From an uncultured Collinsella sp. (lineage in GTDB: Bacteria; Actinomycetota; Coriobacteriia; Coriobacteriales; Coriobacteriaceae), in the NCBI GenBank assembly GCA_902493145.1, contig CABUOA010000041.1:1-13383 (forward strand): a stretch of 13,383 nucleotides of DNA, in the 5' to 3' direction. The first letter of the stretch is position 1; every line of letters starts with the position of its first letter. A program made the position numbers and the translations under genes. The notes beneath the pieces were generated by a model that did not search any database, had not been told where the DNA came from, and was given only the letters and a program-made list of their open reading frames with translations. Below, one piece after another: positions 1 to 6,031 of this stretch.

Positions 1-281
1 CCGCGTGCATGCAGATCCTCAAGGCTCGCCTGTACGAGATTGAGCTCGAGAAGCGTGCCGAGGCCCTGGACGAGATTCGCGGACCCAAGACCACGATTGG
101 TTTTGGCAACCAGATCCGCAGCTACGTGCTCTACCCGTACCAGATGGTTAAGGACCTGCGTACGGGCGTGGAGACCAGCAACGTCGAGGCCGTTCTTGAC
201 GATGGCGATTTGGATCCGTTTGTGATTGGCTATCACCGTTGGGCTACCGGCAACGCCGATGTAGAAGGCTCGGAGATCTAA
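1..281 (+). CDS. prfB: Peptide chain release factor 2 (RF2), C-terminal fragment
   Basis: This is the 3' end of a gene entering from the left; the reading frame starts at base 3 and the stop is TAA at 279-281. About 92 residues are visible. RF2 recognises UGA and UAA stop codons in the ribosomal A site and triggers peptide release. The visible part matches the end of the RF2 catalytic and C-terminal regions: a LKARLYEIELEK-type helix, then GFGNQIRSYVLYPYQMVKD, an RTGVETSN segment and DGDLDPF close to the end. The GGQ catalytic loop, the stop-codon recognition motif and any programmed frameshift site lie upstream, outside the window. After DLDPF there is a tail of roughly 15 residues ending VEGSEI, a little longer than in common RF2 proteins. 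RF1 is a less likely alternative, because GNQIRSY with DLDPF is characteristic of RF2. Confidence 0.93.
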   Translation, partial: ACMQILKARLYEIELEKRAEALDEIRGPKTTIGFGNQIRSYVLYPYQMVKDLRTGVETSNVEAVLDDGDLDPFVIGYHRWATGNADVEGSEI

Positions 282-342
282 AACATCGGGCGGCTTCAAG
301 CCGATGCTAAGCCCAACGGTTGGACGGGTTTGTATTCGGAAT

Positions 343-366
343 AAACCCTGCGCAGGGGTGGTTTTT
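343..366 (+). terminator. Probable intrinsic terminator after prfB
   Basis: CCCTGCGCAGGG (346-357) is a perfect palindrome. AAACC (343-347) can alternatively pair with GGTTT (360-364) to close a longer stem, and five T residues follow at 362-366. It lies 60-85 bases after the prfB stop, as expected for its terminator. The stem is short, so strength is uncertain. Confidence 0.5.
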
Positions 367-380
367 GTCCGGCGAATCGG

Positions 381-386
381 TAGAAT
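381..386 (+). promoter_or_regulatory. Possible -10 element for yitT
   Basis: TAGAAT lies between the two hairpins and about 60 bases before the yitT start. No convincing -35 hexamer sits 16-18 bases upstream. If used, the transcript would begin near 393 and carry the next hairpin in its leader. This is a weak pattern-based call. Confidence 0.2.
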
Positions 387-405
387 CGAATACAAGAAGA
401 AGTTC

Positions 406-434
406 AAAGCGCATCCGATGGGGTGCGCTTTTTT
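406..434 (+). terminator. Hairpin with U-tract directly ahead of the yitT RBS
   Basis: AAGCGCATCC and GGGGTGCGCTT pair across a GAT loop with one wobble or mismatch, and the right arm runs into six T residues (429-434). It has the form of a canonical intrinsic terminator. The U-tract ends at the base before the GAGGGAGG Shine-Dalgarno sequence of yitT (435-442). It may be a second prfB terminator or a leader attenuator for yitT. Confidence 0.7.
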
Positions 435-446
435 GAGGGAGGCAGC

Positions 447-1337
447 ATGGCATATCGTCTGGACATTAAGCGCATTCTTTCGATGAACTTCTTTCACGAC
501 CTGCCCCAGATTATGTTGGGGTGCGCTCTGGCCGCTATTGCGACCGACCTGTTTTTGATTCCTAACGGCCTTGCTGCCGGTGGCGTTACGGGCCTTGCCA
601 CCATTATCCAGGCGGTCGGCGCATCGCGCGGTCTATCGCTTCCCGTTGGTATTCAGACGATCGTGATGAACGCCTTGCTGCTGCTGGTCGTTATGCGCGA
701 GGGCGGCATGTTCTACGTGGTGCAGACGGCGACAGGCTTTGTGCTGCTGGGCTTTTTCACCGACCTGTTCGCTCCGTTTGTGGCGCCGCTGGCACATGCC
801 GATCTGATGCTGCCCGCTATGTGGGGCGGCATCATCACGGGCATCGGTTATGGCATGGTGCTGCGCGCCGGCGCCAACACCGGCGGCTCGGACACGATTG
901 GCCAAATCATCTCGCGTAATACCTCGCTGCCCGTGGGCTCGACCGTCATGGCGATCGATGTTGCCGTATGTGCGCTGTCGGCTCCGGTCTTTTCAATCGA
1001 AAATGCACTATATGCAGGCCTTTCGATGGTCATTAGCGGCTACGTGATCGATGCCGTGGTCGATGGCGGCAACAAGCGTCGTATGGTACTCATCATCTCG
1101 GACAAGTTCCCTGATATCGCTGCCGATATTATGTATGGCCTGGGTCGTGGTTGTACCAAGTTTAAGGCGACTGGCATGTATTCGGGTGCCGAGAAGCCGG
1201 TGATCATGGTCATCGTGAGCCGTCGAGAGCTCAATACCCTTAAGACGATCGTGCGCGAGCGCGATCCTCACGCCATTGTGACGGTCGCTGACGTTACGGA
1301 AGCCTTCGGCGAGGGATTCAAGGACATTAGCGCGTAG
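447..1337 (+). CDS. YitT family membrane protein (YitT_membrane plus DUF2179)
   Basis: This 296-residue protein belongs to the YitT/YqfU/YebE family, polytopic membrane proteins with a small cytosolic C-terminal domain. The substrate and role are not established for most members. The membrane part covers roughly residues 15-205 and carries the family motifs NGLAAGGVTGL (40-50) and ANTGGSD (143-149), plus several hydrophobic helices. From about residue 210 comes the soluble DUF2179 domain, ending TVADVTEAFGEGF. The ATG at 447 is chosen because GAGGGAGG (435-442) sits 4 bases upstream; an in-frame GTG at 423 lies inside the upstream hairpin and overlaps the ribosome-binding region. It stands alone between prfB and the transketolase genes, with about 200 bases on the downstream side. 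Family assignment is firm; function is unknown. Confidence 0.9.
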   Translation: MAYRLDIKRILSMNFFHDLPQIMLGCALAAIATDLFLIPNGLAAGGVTGLATIIQAVGASRGLSLPVGIQTIVMNALLLLVVMREGGMFYVVQTATGFVLLGFFTDLFAPFVAPLAHADLMLPAMWGGIITGIGYGMVLRAGANTGGSDTIGQIISRNTSLPVGSTVMAIDVAVCALSAPVFSIENALYAGLSMVISGYVIDAVVDGGNKRRMVLIISDKFPDIAADIMYGLGRGCTKFKATGMYSGAEKPVIMVIVSRRELNTLKTIVRERDPHAIVTVADVTEAFGEGFKDISA

Positions 1338-1381
1338 GGGTGACCGCGTTCCATCCAAAAGACGTTCACATTGATAAACCG

Positions 1382-1460
1382 TTTCATCAGCGGTTCTGCC
1401 TGCTAAATTGTTCAAATAATGATAAAAACTCTGGTAAAGCCATCAGTTTCCAGCATAATG
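1382..1460 (+). promoter_or_regulatory. AT-rich putative promoter region before the transketolase genes
   Basis: The 207-bp gap before the transketolase pair contains a locally AT-rich patch (about 1404-1430, including AAATAATGATAAAAAC) in otherwise GC-rich DNA. A CATAAT hexamer at 1454-1459 could be a -10 element, but no matching -35 is evident. A small inverted repeat, AACCG with CGGTT (about 1377-1395), lies just upstream. No terminator or known riboswitch was recognised here. The exact promoter cannot be placed from sequence alone. Confidence 0.25.
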
Positions 1461-1544
1461 AATGACGTACGTGCATTGCGGCTGTGTTGGGATTACCTTC
1501 GGTGCCGTGCGCATCTTGTCTAAAGAGGATGAAAGGAAGGCACA

Positions 1545-2375
1545 ATGAGCGACGAAGAGCTCAAAAAGGTTGCCAACGAGGTAAGGAAGGGCATCGTCAC
1601 CGGCGTGCACGCTGCCAAGTCCGGCCATCCGGGCGGTTCGCTCGGTGCTGCCGACATCATGACCTATCTGTACTTTGAGGAAATGAACGTCGACCCGTCC
1701 GATCCCCGCAAGGCCGATCGCGACCGTTTTGTGCTCTCCAAGGGCCATTGCGCTCCGGGCCTGTACGCCGTGCTCGCCGAGCGCGGGTTCTTCCCCAAGG
1801 AGGATCTTGAGACGCTGCGCCACATCGGCAGCCACCTGCAGGGTCACCCCAACATGAACGACACCCCGGGCGTCGACATGTCCACCGGCTCGCTCGGCCA
1901 GGGCATTTCCGCCGCCGTGGGCATGGCCGTTGCCGCCAAGCACTGGGGCGATACTTATCGCACGTACGCCCTGCTGGGTGATGGCGAGAGCGAGGAGGGC
2001 CAGGTCTGGGAGGCCGCCATGTTTGCCGGCAACCAGCAGCTCGATAACCTCTGCGTGATCGTCGACCACAACGGCCTTCAGATTGACGGTCCCGTCGAGG
2101 AGGTCAACGACCCCATGCCGCTCGCCGACAAGTTCCGCGCGTTCAAGTTCCACGTGGTTGAGCTCGCCGACGGCAACGACTTCGACCAGATCCGCGCCGC
2201 CTTTGCCGAGGCTCGCGCCACCAAGGGGCAGCCGACCGCCATTATCGCCGAGACCACAAAGGGCAAGGGCGTGTCCTTTATGGAGAACCAGGTTGGCTGG
2301 CACGGCAAGGCCCCCAACGATGAACAGTTTGAGCAGGCCATGGCAGAGCTCACGGCCGCCGGAGAGGAGCTCTAG
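1545..2375 (+). CDS. Transketolase, N-terminal (TPP-binding) subunit
   Basis: This encodes the 276-residue half of a split transketolase, the thiamine-diphosphate enzyme that moves two-carbon ketol units between sugar phosphates in the non-oxidative pentose phosphate pathway. Visible signatures are SGHPGGSLGAADI (His28), SKGHCAPGLYA (His68), and the TPP/Mg motif beginning GDGE at residues 145-148 and ending near VIVDHNGLQ. The full-length enzyme is about 650-700 residues; here the polypeptide stops after the PP domain, and the Pyr and C-terminal domains are in the next gene. The ATG at 1545 follows a GAAAGGAAGG ribosome-binding site (1531-1540). The stop is separated from the next ATG by one base, so the two halves are almost certainly co-translated and assemble together. 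1-deoxyxylulose-5-phosphate synthase is excluded because the conserved spacing and partner match two-gene transketolases. Confidence 0.93.
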   Translation: MSDEELKKVANEVRKGIVTGVHAAKSGHPGGSLGAADIMTYLYFEEMNVDPSDPRKADRDRFVLSKGHCAPGLYAVLAERGFFPKEDLETLRHIGSHLQGHPNMNDTPGVDMSTGSLGQGISAAVGMAVAAKHWGDTYRTYALLGDGESEEGQVWEAAMFAGNQQLDNLCVIVDHNGLQIDGPVEEVNDPMPLADKFRAFKFHVVELADGNDFDQIRAAFAEARATKGQPTAIIAETTKGKGVSFMENQVGWHGKAPNDEQFEQAMAELTAAGEEL

Positions 2376-2376
2376 G

Positions 2377-3318
2377 ATGGCAGACGTCAAGAAAATCGCC
2401 ACGCGTGTAAGCTACGGCGAGGCCCTCGTCGAGCTCGCCAACGAGCACGATGACTTTGTGGTCCTCGACGCCGACCTGGCCGCCGCCACGCAGACCGGTA
2501 AGTTTAAGGCCGCTTGCCCCGACCGCTTCTTCGATGTGGGCATTGCCGAGAGCAACCTGATGGGCGTCGCCGCCGGTATCGCGACCACTGGTCGTGTTGC
2601 CTTCGCGAGTACCTTTGCCATGTTCGCTGCCGGTCGCGCCTTTGAGCAGGTCCGCAACTCCATCGGCTACCCGCACCTCAACGTTAAGATCGGTGCCACG
2701 CACGCCGGCATCTCGGTGGGCGAGGACGGCGCCACGCACCAGTGCTGCGAGGATATCGCCCTCATGCGCGTCATCCCCGGCATGACCGTAATTATTCCCG
2801 CCGACGACGTGGAGGCCCGCGCCGTGACGCGCGCCGCCTACGAGTGCGACGGTCCGGTGTACATGCGCTTCGCCCGTTTGGCCTCGCCGGTTATCAACGA
2901 CCCCGAGACCTACAAGTTCGAGTTGGGTAAGGGCATTGTCATGCGCGAGGGCGCCGATGTGACCATCATCGCCTGCGGCCTGATGGTCGGCGAGGCTCTC
3001 GAGGCCGCCGAGCAGCTCGCTGCCGAGGGCATCGACGCCGAGGTCATCAACATGCACACCATCAAGCCCATCGATGCCGACCTGATCGTCAAGAGCGCCA
3101 CCAAGACCGGCCACGTCGTGACCGTCGAGGAGCACTCTGTGATCGGTGGCCTGGGCAGCGCCGTTGCCGACGTCCTGTGTGAGCAGTGCCCGACGCCGCT
3201 CAAGAAGATTGGCGTCAACGACACCTTCGGCGAGTCCGGCCCGGGTGCCGAGCTCCTGCACAAGTACGGCCTGGACGCCGCCAACATCGTGGCGACCACC
3301 AAGGAGTTCTTGGCATAA
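2377..3318 (+). CDS. Transketolase, C-terminal (Pyr plus C-domain) subunit
   Basis: The 313-residue partner of the preceding gene. The pyrimidine-binding domain covers roughly residues 5-170, with DVGIAESNLMGVAAG holding the conserved glutamate (Glu58) that activates the thiamine cofactor. The Transketolase_C domain follows at roughly 185-305, with GADVTIIACG, INMHTIKPID and VTVEEHSVIGGLGSAV. Neither subunit has a complete active site alone, which sits at the interface of the two chains. ATG 2377 is preceded by GGAGAGGAG at the end of the upstream gene (2361-2369) and starts one base after that gene's TAG, indicating translational coupling. A longer in-frame reading reaches upstream to 2083, but that part is a shadow of the N-subunit gene and is not used. 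A clear terminator follows. Confidence 0.93.
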   Translation: MADVKKIATRVSYGEALVELANEHDDFVVLDADLAAATQTGKFKAACPDRFFDVGIAESNLMGVAAGIATTGRVAFASTFAMFAAGRAFEQVRNSIGYPHLNVKIGATHAGISVGEDGATHQCCEDIALMRVIPGMTVIIPADDVEARAVTRAAYECDGPVYMRFARLASPVINDPETYKFELGKGIVMREGADVTIIACGLMVGEALEAAEQLAAEGIDAEVINMHTIKPIDADLIVKSATKTGHVVTVEEHSVIGGLGSAVADVLCEQCPTPLKKIGVNDTFGESGPGAELLHKYGLDAANIVATTKEFLA

Positions 3319-3364
3319 GGCAAGACGAGGCAAAGTATCGCGTCGACAACCGCAAACAAGCCAG

Positions 3365-3398
3365 AACAGGGGCGTCCTCAAAGAGGGCGCCCCTGTTT
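3365..3398 (+). terminator. Intrinsic terminator of the transketolase operon
   Basis: AACAGGGGCG.CCTC (3365-3379) pairs with GAGG.CGCCCCTGTT (3383-3397) around an AAA loop, with a single mismatch. This makes a very stable stem of about 14 pairs. The U-tract is short (TTT then AT). Its place 47 bases after the stop supports the call. Confidence 0.8.
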
Positions 3399-3539
3399 AT
3401 GCTGAATTTAAATTAGAGTCCTGCCAAGCAAAGTTCCCATGGGGAAACGGGCCCATCCCAACAAAGTGCAATTCAGACCCTTCCAACTTTGTATGCGCAG
3501 CATCTCAAGTTGGTGCGTCGGCCCCATAGTAGCCGCAGG
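3399..3539. other. Non-coding stretch between the transketolase terminator and the large hairpin
   Basis: I see no gene here. Short reading frames in it lack ribosome-binding sites and similarity to anything known to me. Two small symmetries are present: TTCCC-ATG-GGGAA (about 3434-3446), and ACAAAGT (3461-3467) facing ACTTTGT (3486-3492). Neither is followed by a T-run. Together with 3540-3768 this makes a 450-base gene-free interval. Confidence 0.5.
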
Positions 3540-3663
3540 CCGGGCGCAGGGTTACCTCCCAAATCTTTCCGCGGCGCAGGCCGGCGTTTGTCCGCAGCTC
3601 CGCAGGAGCAGGACAAATGCCGGCCATGCGCGAGGACGATTTGGGAGGTAACCCTGCGCCCGG
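3540..3663. repeat. Large inverted-repeat hairpin element (124 bp)
   Basis: The outer arms 3540-3565 and 3638-3663 are perfect 26-bp inverted copies, starting CCGGGCGCAGGG and ending CTCCCAAATC on the left. Inside them, 3574-3593 and 3611-3631 form a second stem of about 20 pairs with one bulged A and one G-T pair, which would stay paired as G-U only in the + strand RNA. The tip is GCTCC-GCA-GGAGC (3597-3609). The whole block folds into one long cruciform or RNA hairpin. It has no T-tract, no open reading frame worth calling and no visible target-site duplication. It could be a REP/MITE-like repeat, or a structured RNA between the transketolase and ftsEX operons. Confidence 0.85.
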
Positions 3664-3714
3664 TCGGTGAGACCCAAACCCCGCCATGCTTCTTATGTGC
3701 AGTAAAGCTAATGC

Positions 3715-3723
3715 TGCTAAAAT
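3715..3723 (+). promoter_or_regulatory. Putative extended -10 promoter for ftsEX
   Basis: TGCTAAAAT has the extended -10 form (TGn plus TAAAAT) and lies 46 bases before the ftsE start, in an AT-rich patch. The -35 is weak: TTATGT at 3693-3698 is 19 bases away. It sits downstream of the large hairpin. Confidence 0.35.
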
Positions 3724-3768
3724 ACAAAGCGCTCATGTAGTTTAAACGCACGACGATAAGGAGCACCA

Positions 3769-4989
3769 GTGGGTAACCACTTCCGTACCTCCGGTGCGGG
3801 CGATGATGCCCCCAAGACGCAGACGGGCGTCCAGGGCAGTCGTTTCGCCACTCCGGATTCAGAGGGCCAGCCTGTTGCTCAGGCCCCCGCTCAGCCGGCA
3901 GATCAGGCACAGCCGGCATCCGATCCCTTTGCCTACAATCCCACCAGCGATGTCGCGCTTTCCGGCACGGCGGGTTTTGAGCCCGTTCAGGCCGTGACCG
4001 CTCGCGTGGAGCAGCCTCAGGCTGGCGCCGCCACGCCGCAGCCTACCATGGCCGGCATTCCCGACCCCATGGCCCCTGCGACGCCGGTTCCTCAGCCTGC
4101 GCAGTCCGGTCTCTTTGCCGCTATTCCCGATCCCACGCAGCCTGCTGCCCCGGTGGTCGAGAGCGATCAGGCCGCCGAGGTCGCAAGCCTCGATAACGCG
4201 CTCAACAACCCCGATTTTACGTCGGTGTTTGCGCCCATCGATCCGCAAGCCAGCCGCAAGAAGATGGCCAAGCAGGCCGGTGTCGAGCCCGTCATCCTTA
4301 TGGAGCATGTCACCAAGATCTATCCGGCACAGCCCAACAAGCCTGCACTCGACGACATCAACATCGAGATCTATCCGGGCGAGTTCGTCTTCCTGGTCGG
4401 TCATTCCGGCTCGGGTAAGACCACGCTGCTGTCGACGCTCAACCGCGACGTCAAGCCGACGAGCGGCCGCATCTTGGTTGCCGGTCAGGACCTCATGAAG
4501 ATCAAGAACCGCAAGGTTCCGTTCCTGCGCCGCCAGATTGGCGCCGTGTTCCAGGACTTTAAGCTTCTGCCGCAAAAGACCGCCTACGAAAACGTGGCGT
4601 TTGCCCTGCAGTGCATCGGCAAGCCCAAGGGCGTCATTCGCAGCCAGGTGCCGGAGGTGCTGCGTCTGGTCGGTCTGGCCGATCAGATGGACTCGCTGCC
4701 CGACCAGCTTTCCGGTGGCGAGCAGCAGCGCGTTGCCGTTGCCCGCGCCATGGTCAACCGCCCGCCGCTTTTGATCTGTGACGAGCCCACGGGCAACCTC
4801 GACCCGGCGATCTCGCTGGGCATCATGAAGCTGCTCGAGCGTATTAACCGCACCGGCACCACCGTGATCGTCGCCACGCACGACCGCGAGATGGTCGATA
4901 GCATGCACCGTCGCGTGATCGCCCTCGAGGGCGGCCACGTTATCCGCGACCAGGAGAGGGGAGGTTACGGCAACTATGGCACCAACTAA
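3769..4989 (+). CDS. ftsE: Cell division ATP-binding protein FtsE with long N-terminal extension
   Basis: This 406-residue protein contains the ABC ATPase that partners FtsX to control peptidoglycan hydrolases at division and elongation sites on the inner face of the membrane. The ATPase core runs from about residue 172 to 400: Walker A GHSGSGKTT (from 211), a Q-loop near AVFQDFKLL, signature LSGGEQQR (314-321), Walker B ICDEPTGNLD (Asp338, Glu339) and the switch His371. The VFQDFKLLP stretch is typical of FtsE rather than other ABC proteins. FtsE is normally about 220-230 residues. The first 171 residues are extra, low-complexity, rich in Pro, Ala and Gln, and probably disordered. The GTG start at 3769 is supported by AAGGAG at 3758-3763. 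An internal ATG at 4264 would give a near-normal 241-residue protein but has a poor ribosome-binding site. The 3' end overlaps ftsX by 14 bases. Confidence 0.93.
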   Translation: MGNHFRTSGAGDDAPKTQTGVQGSRFATPDSEGQPVAQAPAQPADQAQPASDPFAYNPTSDVALSGTAGFEPVQAVTARVEQPQAGAATPQPTMAGIPDPMAPATPVPQPAQSGLFAAIPDPTQPAAPVVESDQAAEVASLDNALNNPDFTSVFAPIDPQASRKKMAKQAGVEPVILMEHVTKIYPAQPNKPALDDINIEIYPGEFVFLVGHSGSGKTTLLSTLNRDVKPTSGRILVAGQDLMKIKNRKVPFLRRQIGAVFQDFKLLPQKTAYENVAFALQCIGKPKGVIRSQVPEVLRLVGLADQMDSLPDQLSGGEQQRVAVARAMVNRPPLLICDEPTGNLDPAISLGIMKLLERINRTGTTVIVATHDREMVDSMHRRVIALEGGHVIRDQERGGYGNYGTN

Positions 4990-5896
4990 CGTGGGCTACT
5001 CCTTCAAAGAGGCAATCAGTCACTTCTTCCGTAACTGGACTACCTCGCTCGGCGCCGTCATCACGATCTTCCTTTCGCTGTTTATCATCGGCCTGTTCAT
5101 CATGGGCTCCGCGATGCTGAACTCCGTGATCGGCACCGTCGAGGATCAGGTTGTCATCAACGCGTTCATTAGCGATGACGCCGATCAGGCCGATGTTCAG
5201 GCTTTTGAGGCCGAGCTTAAGACGTGGAATAACGTCAAGTCCGTGACCTATAAGGACAAGGACGACGCGCTGGCCGAGTATACGAGCAAGATGTCGGGCA
5301 ACGCCGACGCCACCATGAGCGCGCTCGATGGCCAGAACCCGCTGCCGGCTTCGTTTGCAATTGAGATGGACGATCCGTCCAAGGTCGAGAGCACGGCCCA
5401 GAAGCTCAAGAAGAACGCCGACTTCCAGAAGATCGCGGATGACGGCGACGTTAACGCGAGCGTGCTGTACGGCCAAGAGGAAGTGAGCCGCCTGTTCCAG
5501 GTGACCAACTACATCCGCATCGCCGCCGTGGTGCTCGTTGGCCTTTTGACCTTTATCGCATTCATCTTCATCAACAACACGATTCGCCTGTCCATCACGG
5601 CGCGTCGTCGTGAGATTGCGATTATGCGTCTGGTCGGCGCCAGCAACGGCTTCATTCGCGGCCCGTTTATCACCGAGGGCGTACTGCAGGCCATTTTGGG
5701 CTCGCTGCTTTCCATCGGCGTTCTGGAGCTGCTGCGCAATCTGATGATTCCGCGTTTGCAGGAGAGCATCGGCTGGATGTCGTTTGCCCTGCCGATGCAG
5801 TACTACCTGGTGACCTATGCTGCGCTGATTCTGGTCGGTGTGATTATCGGTCTCTTTGGTTCTGCCATAGCCATGCGCCGCTACCTGCGCGTGTAG
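4976..5896 (+). CDS. ftsX: Cell division protein FtsX
   Basis: This 306-residue integral membrane partner of FtsE transmits ATPase cycles to extracellular wall hydrolases. The layout is standard for FtsX: a short cytosolic N-terminus beginning with GYSFKEAISHFFRNW, TM1 at about 25-47, and an extracellular domain of about 130 residues (roughly 48-177). Three further membrane helices follow at about 180-201, 236-256 and 278-300. The cytosolic ITARRREIAIMRLVGAS segment after TM2 is the FtsX/MacB-type coupling region that contacts the ATPase. The ATG at 4976 overlaps the end of ftsE by 14 bases and is preceded by GAGAGGGGAGG inside ftsE, so the pair is translationally coupled. A terminator 25 bases downstream closes the operon. 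Length and topology are normal. Confidence 0.95.
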   Translation: MAPTNVGYSFKEAISHFFRNWTTSLGAVITIFLSLFIIGLFIMGSAMLNSVIGTVEDQVVINAFISDDADQADVQAFEAELKTWNNVKSVTYKDKDDALAEYTSKMSGNADATMSALDGQNPLPASFAIEMDDPSKVESTAQKLKKNADFQKIADDGDVNASVLYGQEEVSRLFQVTNYIRIAAVVLVGLLTFIAFIFINNTIRLSITARRREIAIMRLVGASNGFIRGPFITEGVLQAILGSLLSIGVLELLRNLMIPRLQESIGWMSFALPMQYYLVTYAALILVGVIIGLFGSAIAMRRYLRV

Positions 5897-5920
5897 GCAT
5901 GCCTGGAATTCATCCCTTCC

Positions 5921-5954
5921 AACGGGTCGTCTCTTATGGGGCGGCCCGTTTTTT
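5921..5954 (+). terminator. Intrinsic terminator after ftsEX
   Basis: AACGGGTCGTC and GGGGCGGCCCGTT pair with a few G-T wobbles around a short loop, and the right arm leads into six T residues (5949-5954). It starts 24 bases after the ftsX stop. Confidence 0.85.
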
Positions 5955-5982
5955 GATCTCTAGGGGACGGCAGGAAAGCGAA

Positions 5983-5998
5983 TCATTTGGGTAGACTC
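5983..5998 (+). promoter_or_regulatory. Possible rnr promoter core
   Basis: CATTTGGG followed by TAGACTC (TAGACT at 5992-5997) lies 35-48 bases before rnr. A closely similar CATTTGGGG..TACACTC block precedes the VanZ-like gene, which supports a shared -10-type element. No good -35 hexamer is seen. Confidence 0.35.
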
Positions 5999-6031
5999 TT
6001 TGGAGTTCGTCATCGATAGCAAGGAGGCGCC

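Noticed and set aside
1443..3381. Long antisense open frames over the transketolase genes (319 and 343 codons)
   Set aside because: They mirror the codon structure of the + strand genes, have low-complexity Gly/Val/His/Leu-rich translations, and lack ribosome-binding sites or recognisable domains.
3540..3663. Invertible DNA switch flipped by the serine recombinase
   Set aside because: The arms are inverted repeats, but the 72-bp interior is itself a hairpin without a visible promoter. The recombinase lies almost 5 kb away, and its leader sites do not resemble the arms.
3439..3919. Several short open frames in the gap before ftsE
   Set aside because: They run through the hairpin element, whose inverted arms keep frames open on both strands; none has a ribosome-binding site or a plausible protein sequence.
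3859..4938. 359-codon antisense frame across ftsE
   Set aside because: It is a shadow of a GC-rich gene in the opposite frame, with a composition unlike any real protein, while the + strand frame has all ABC ATPase motifs.
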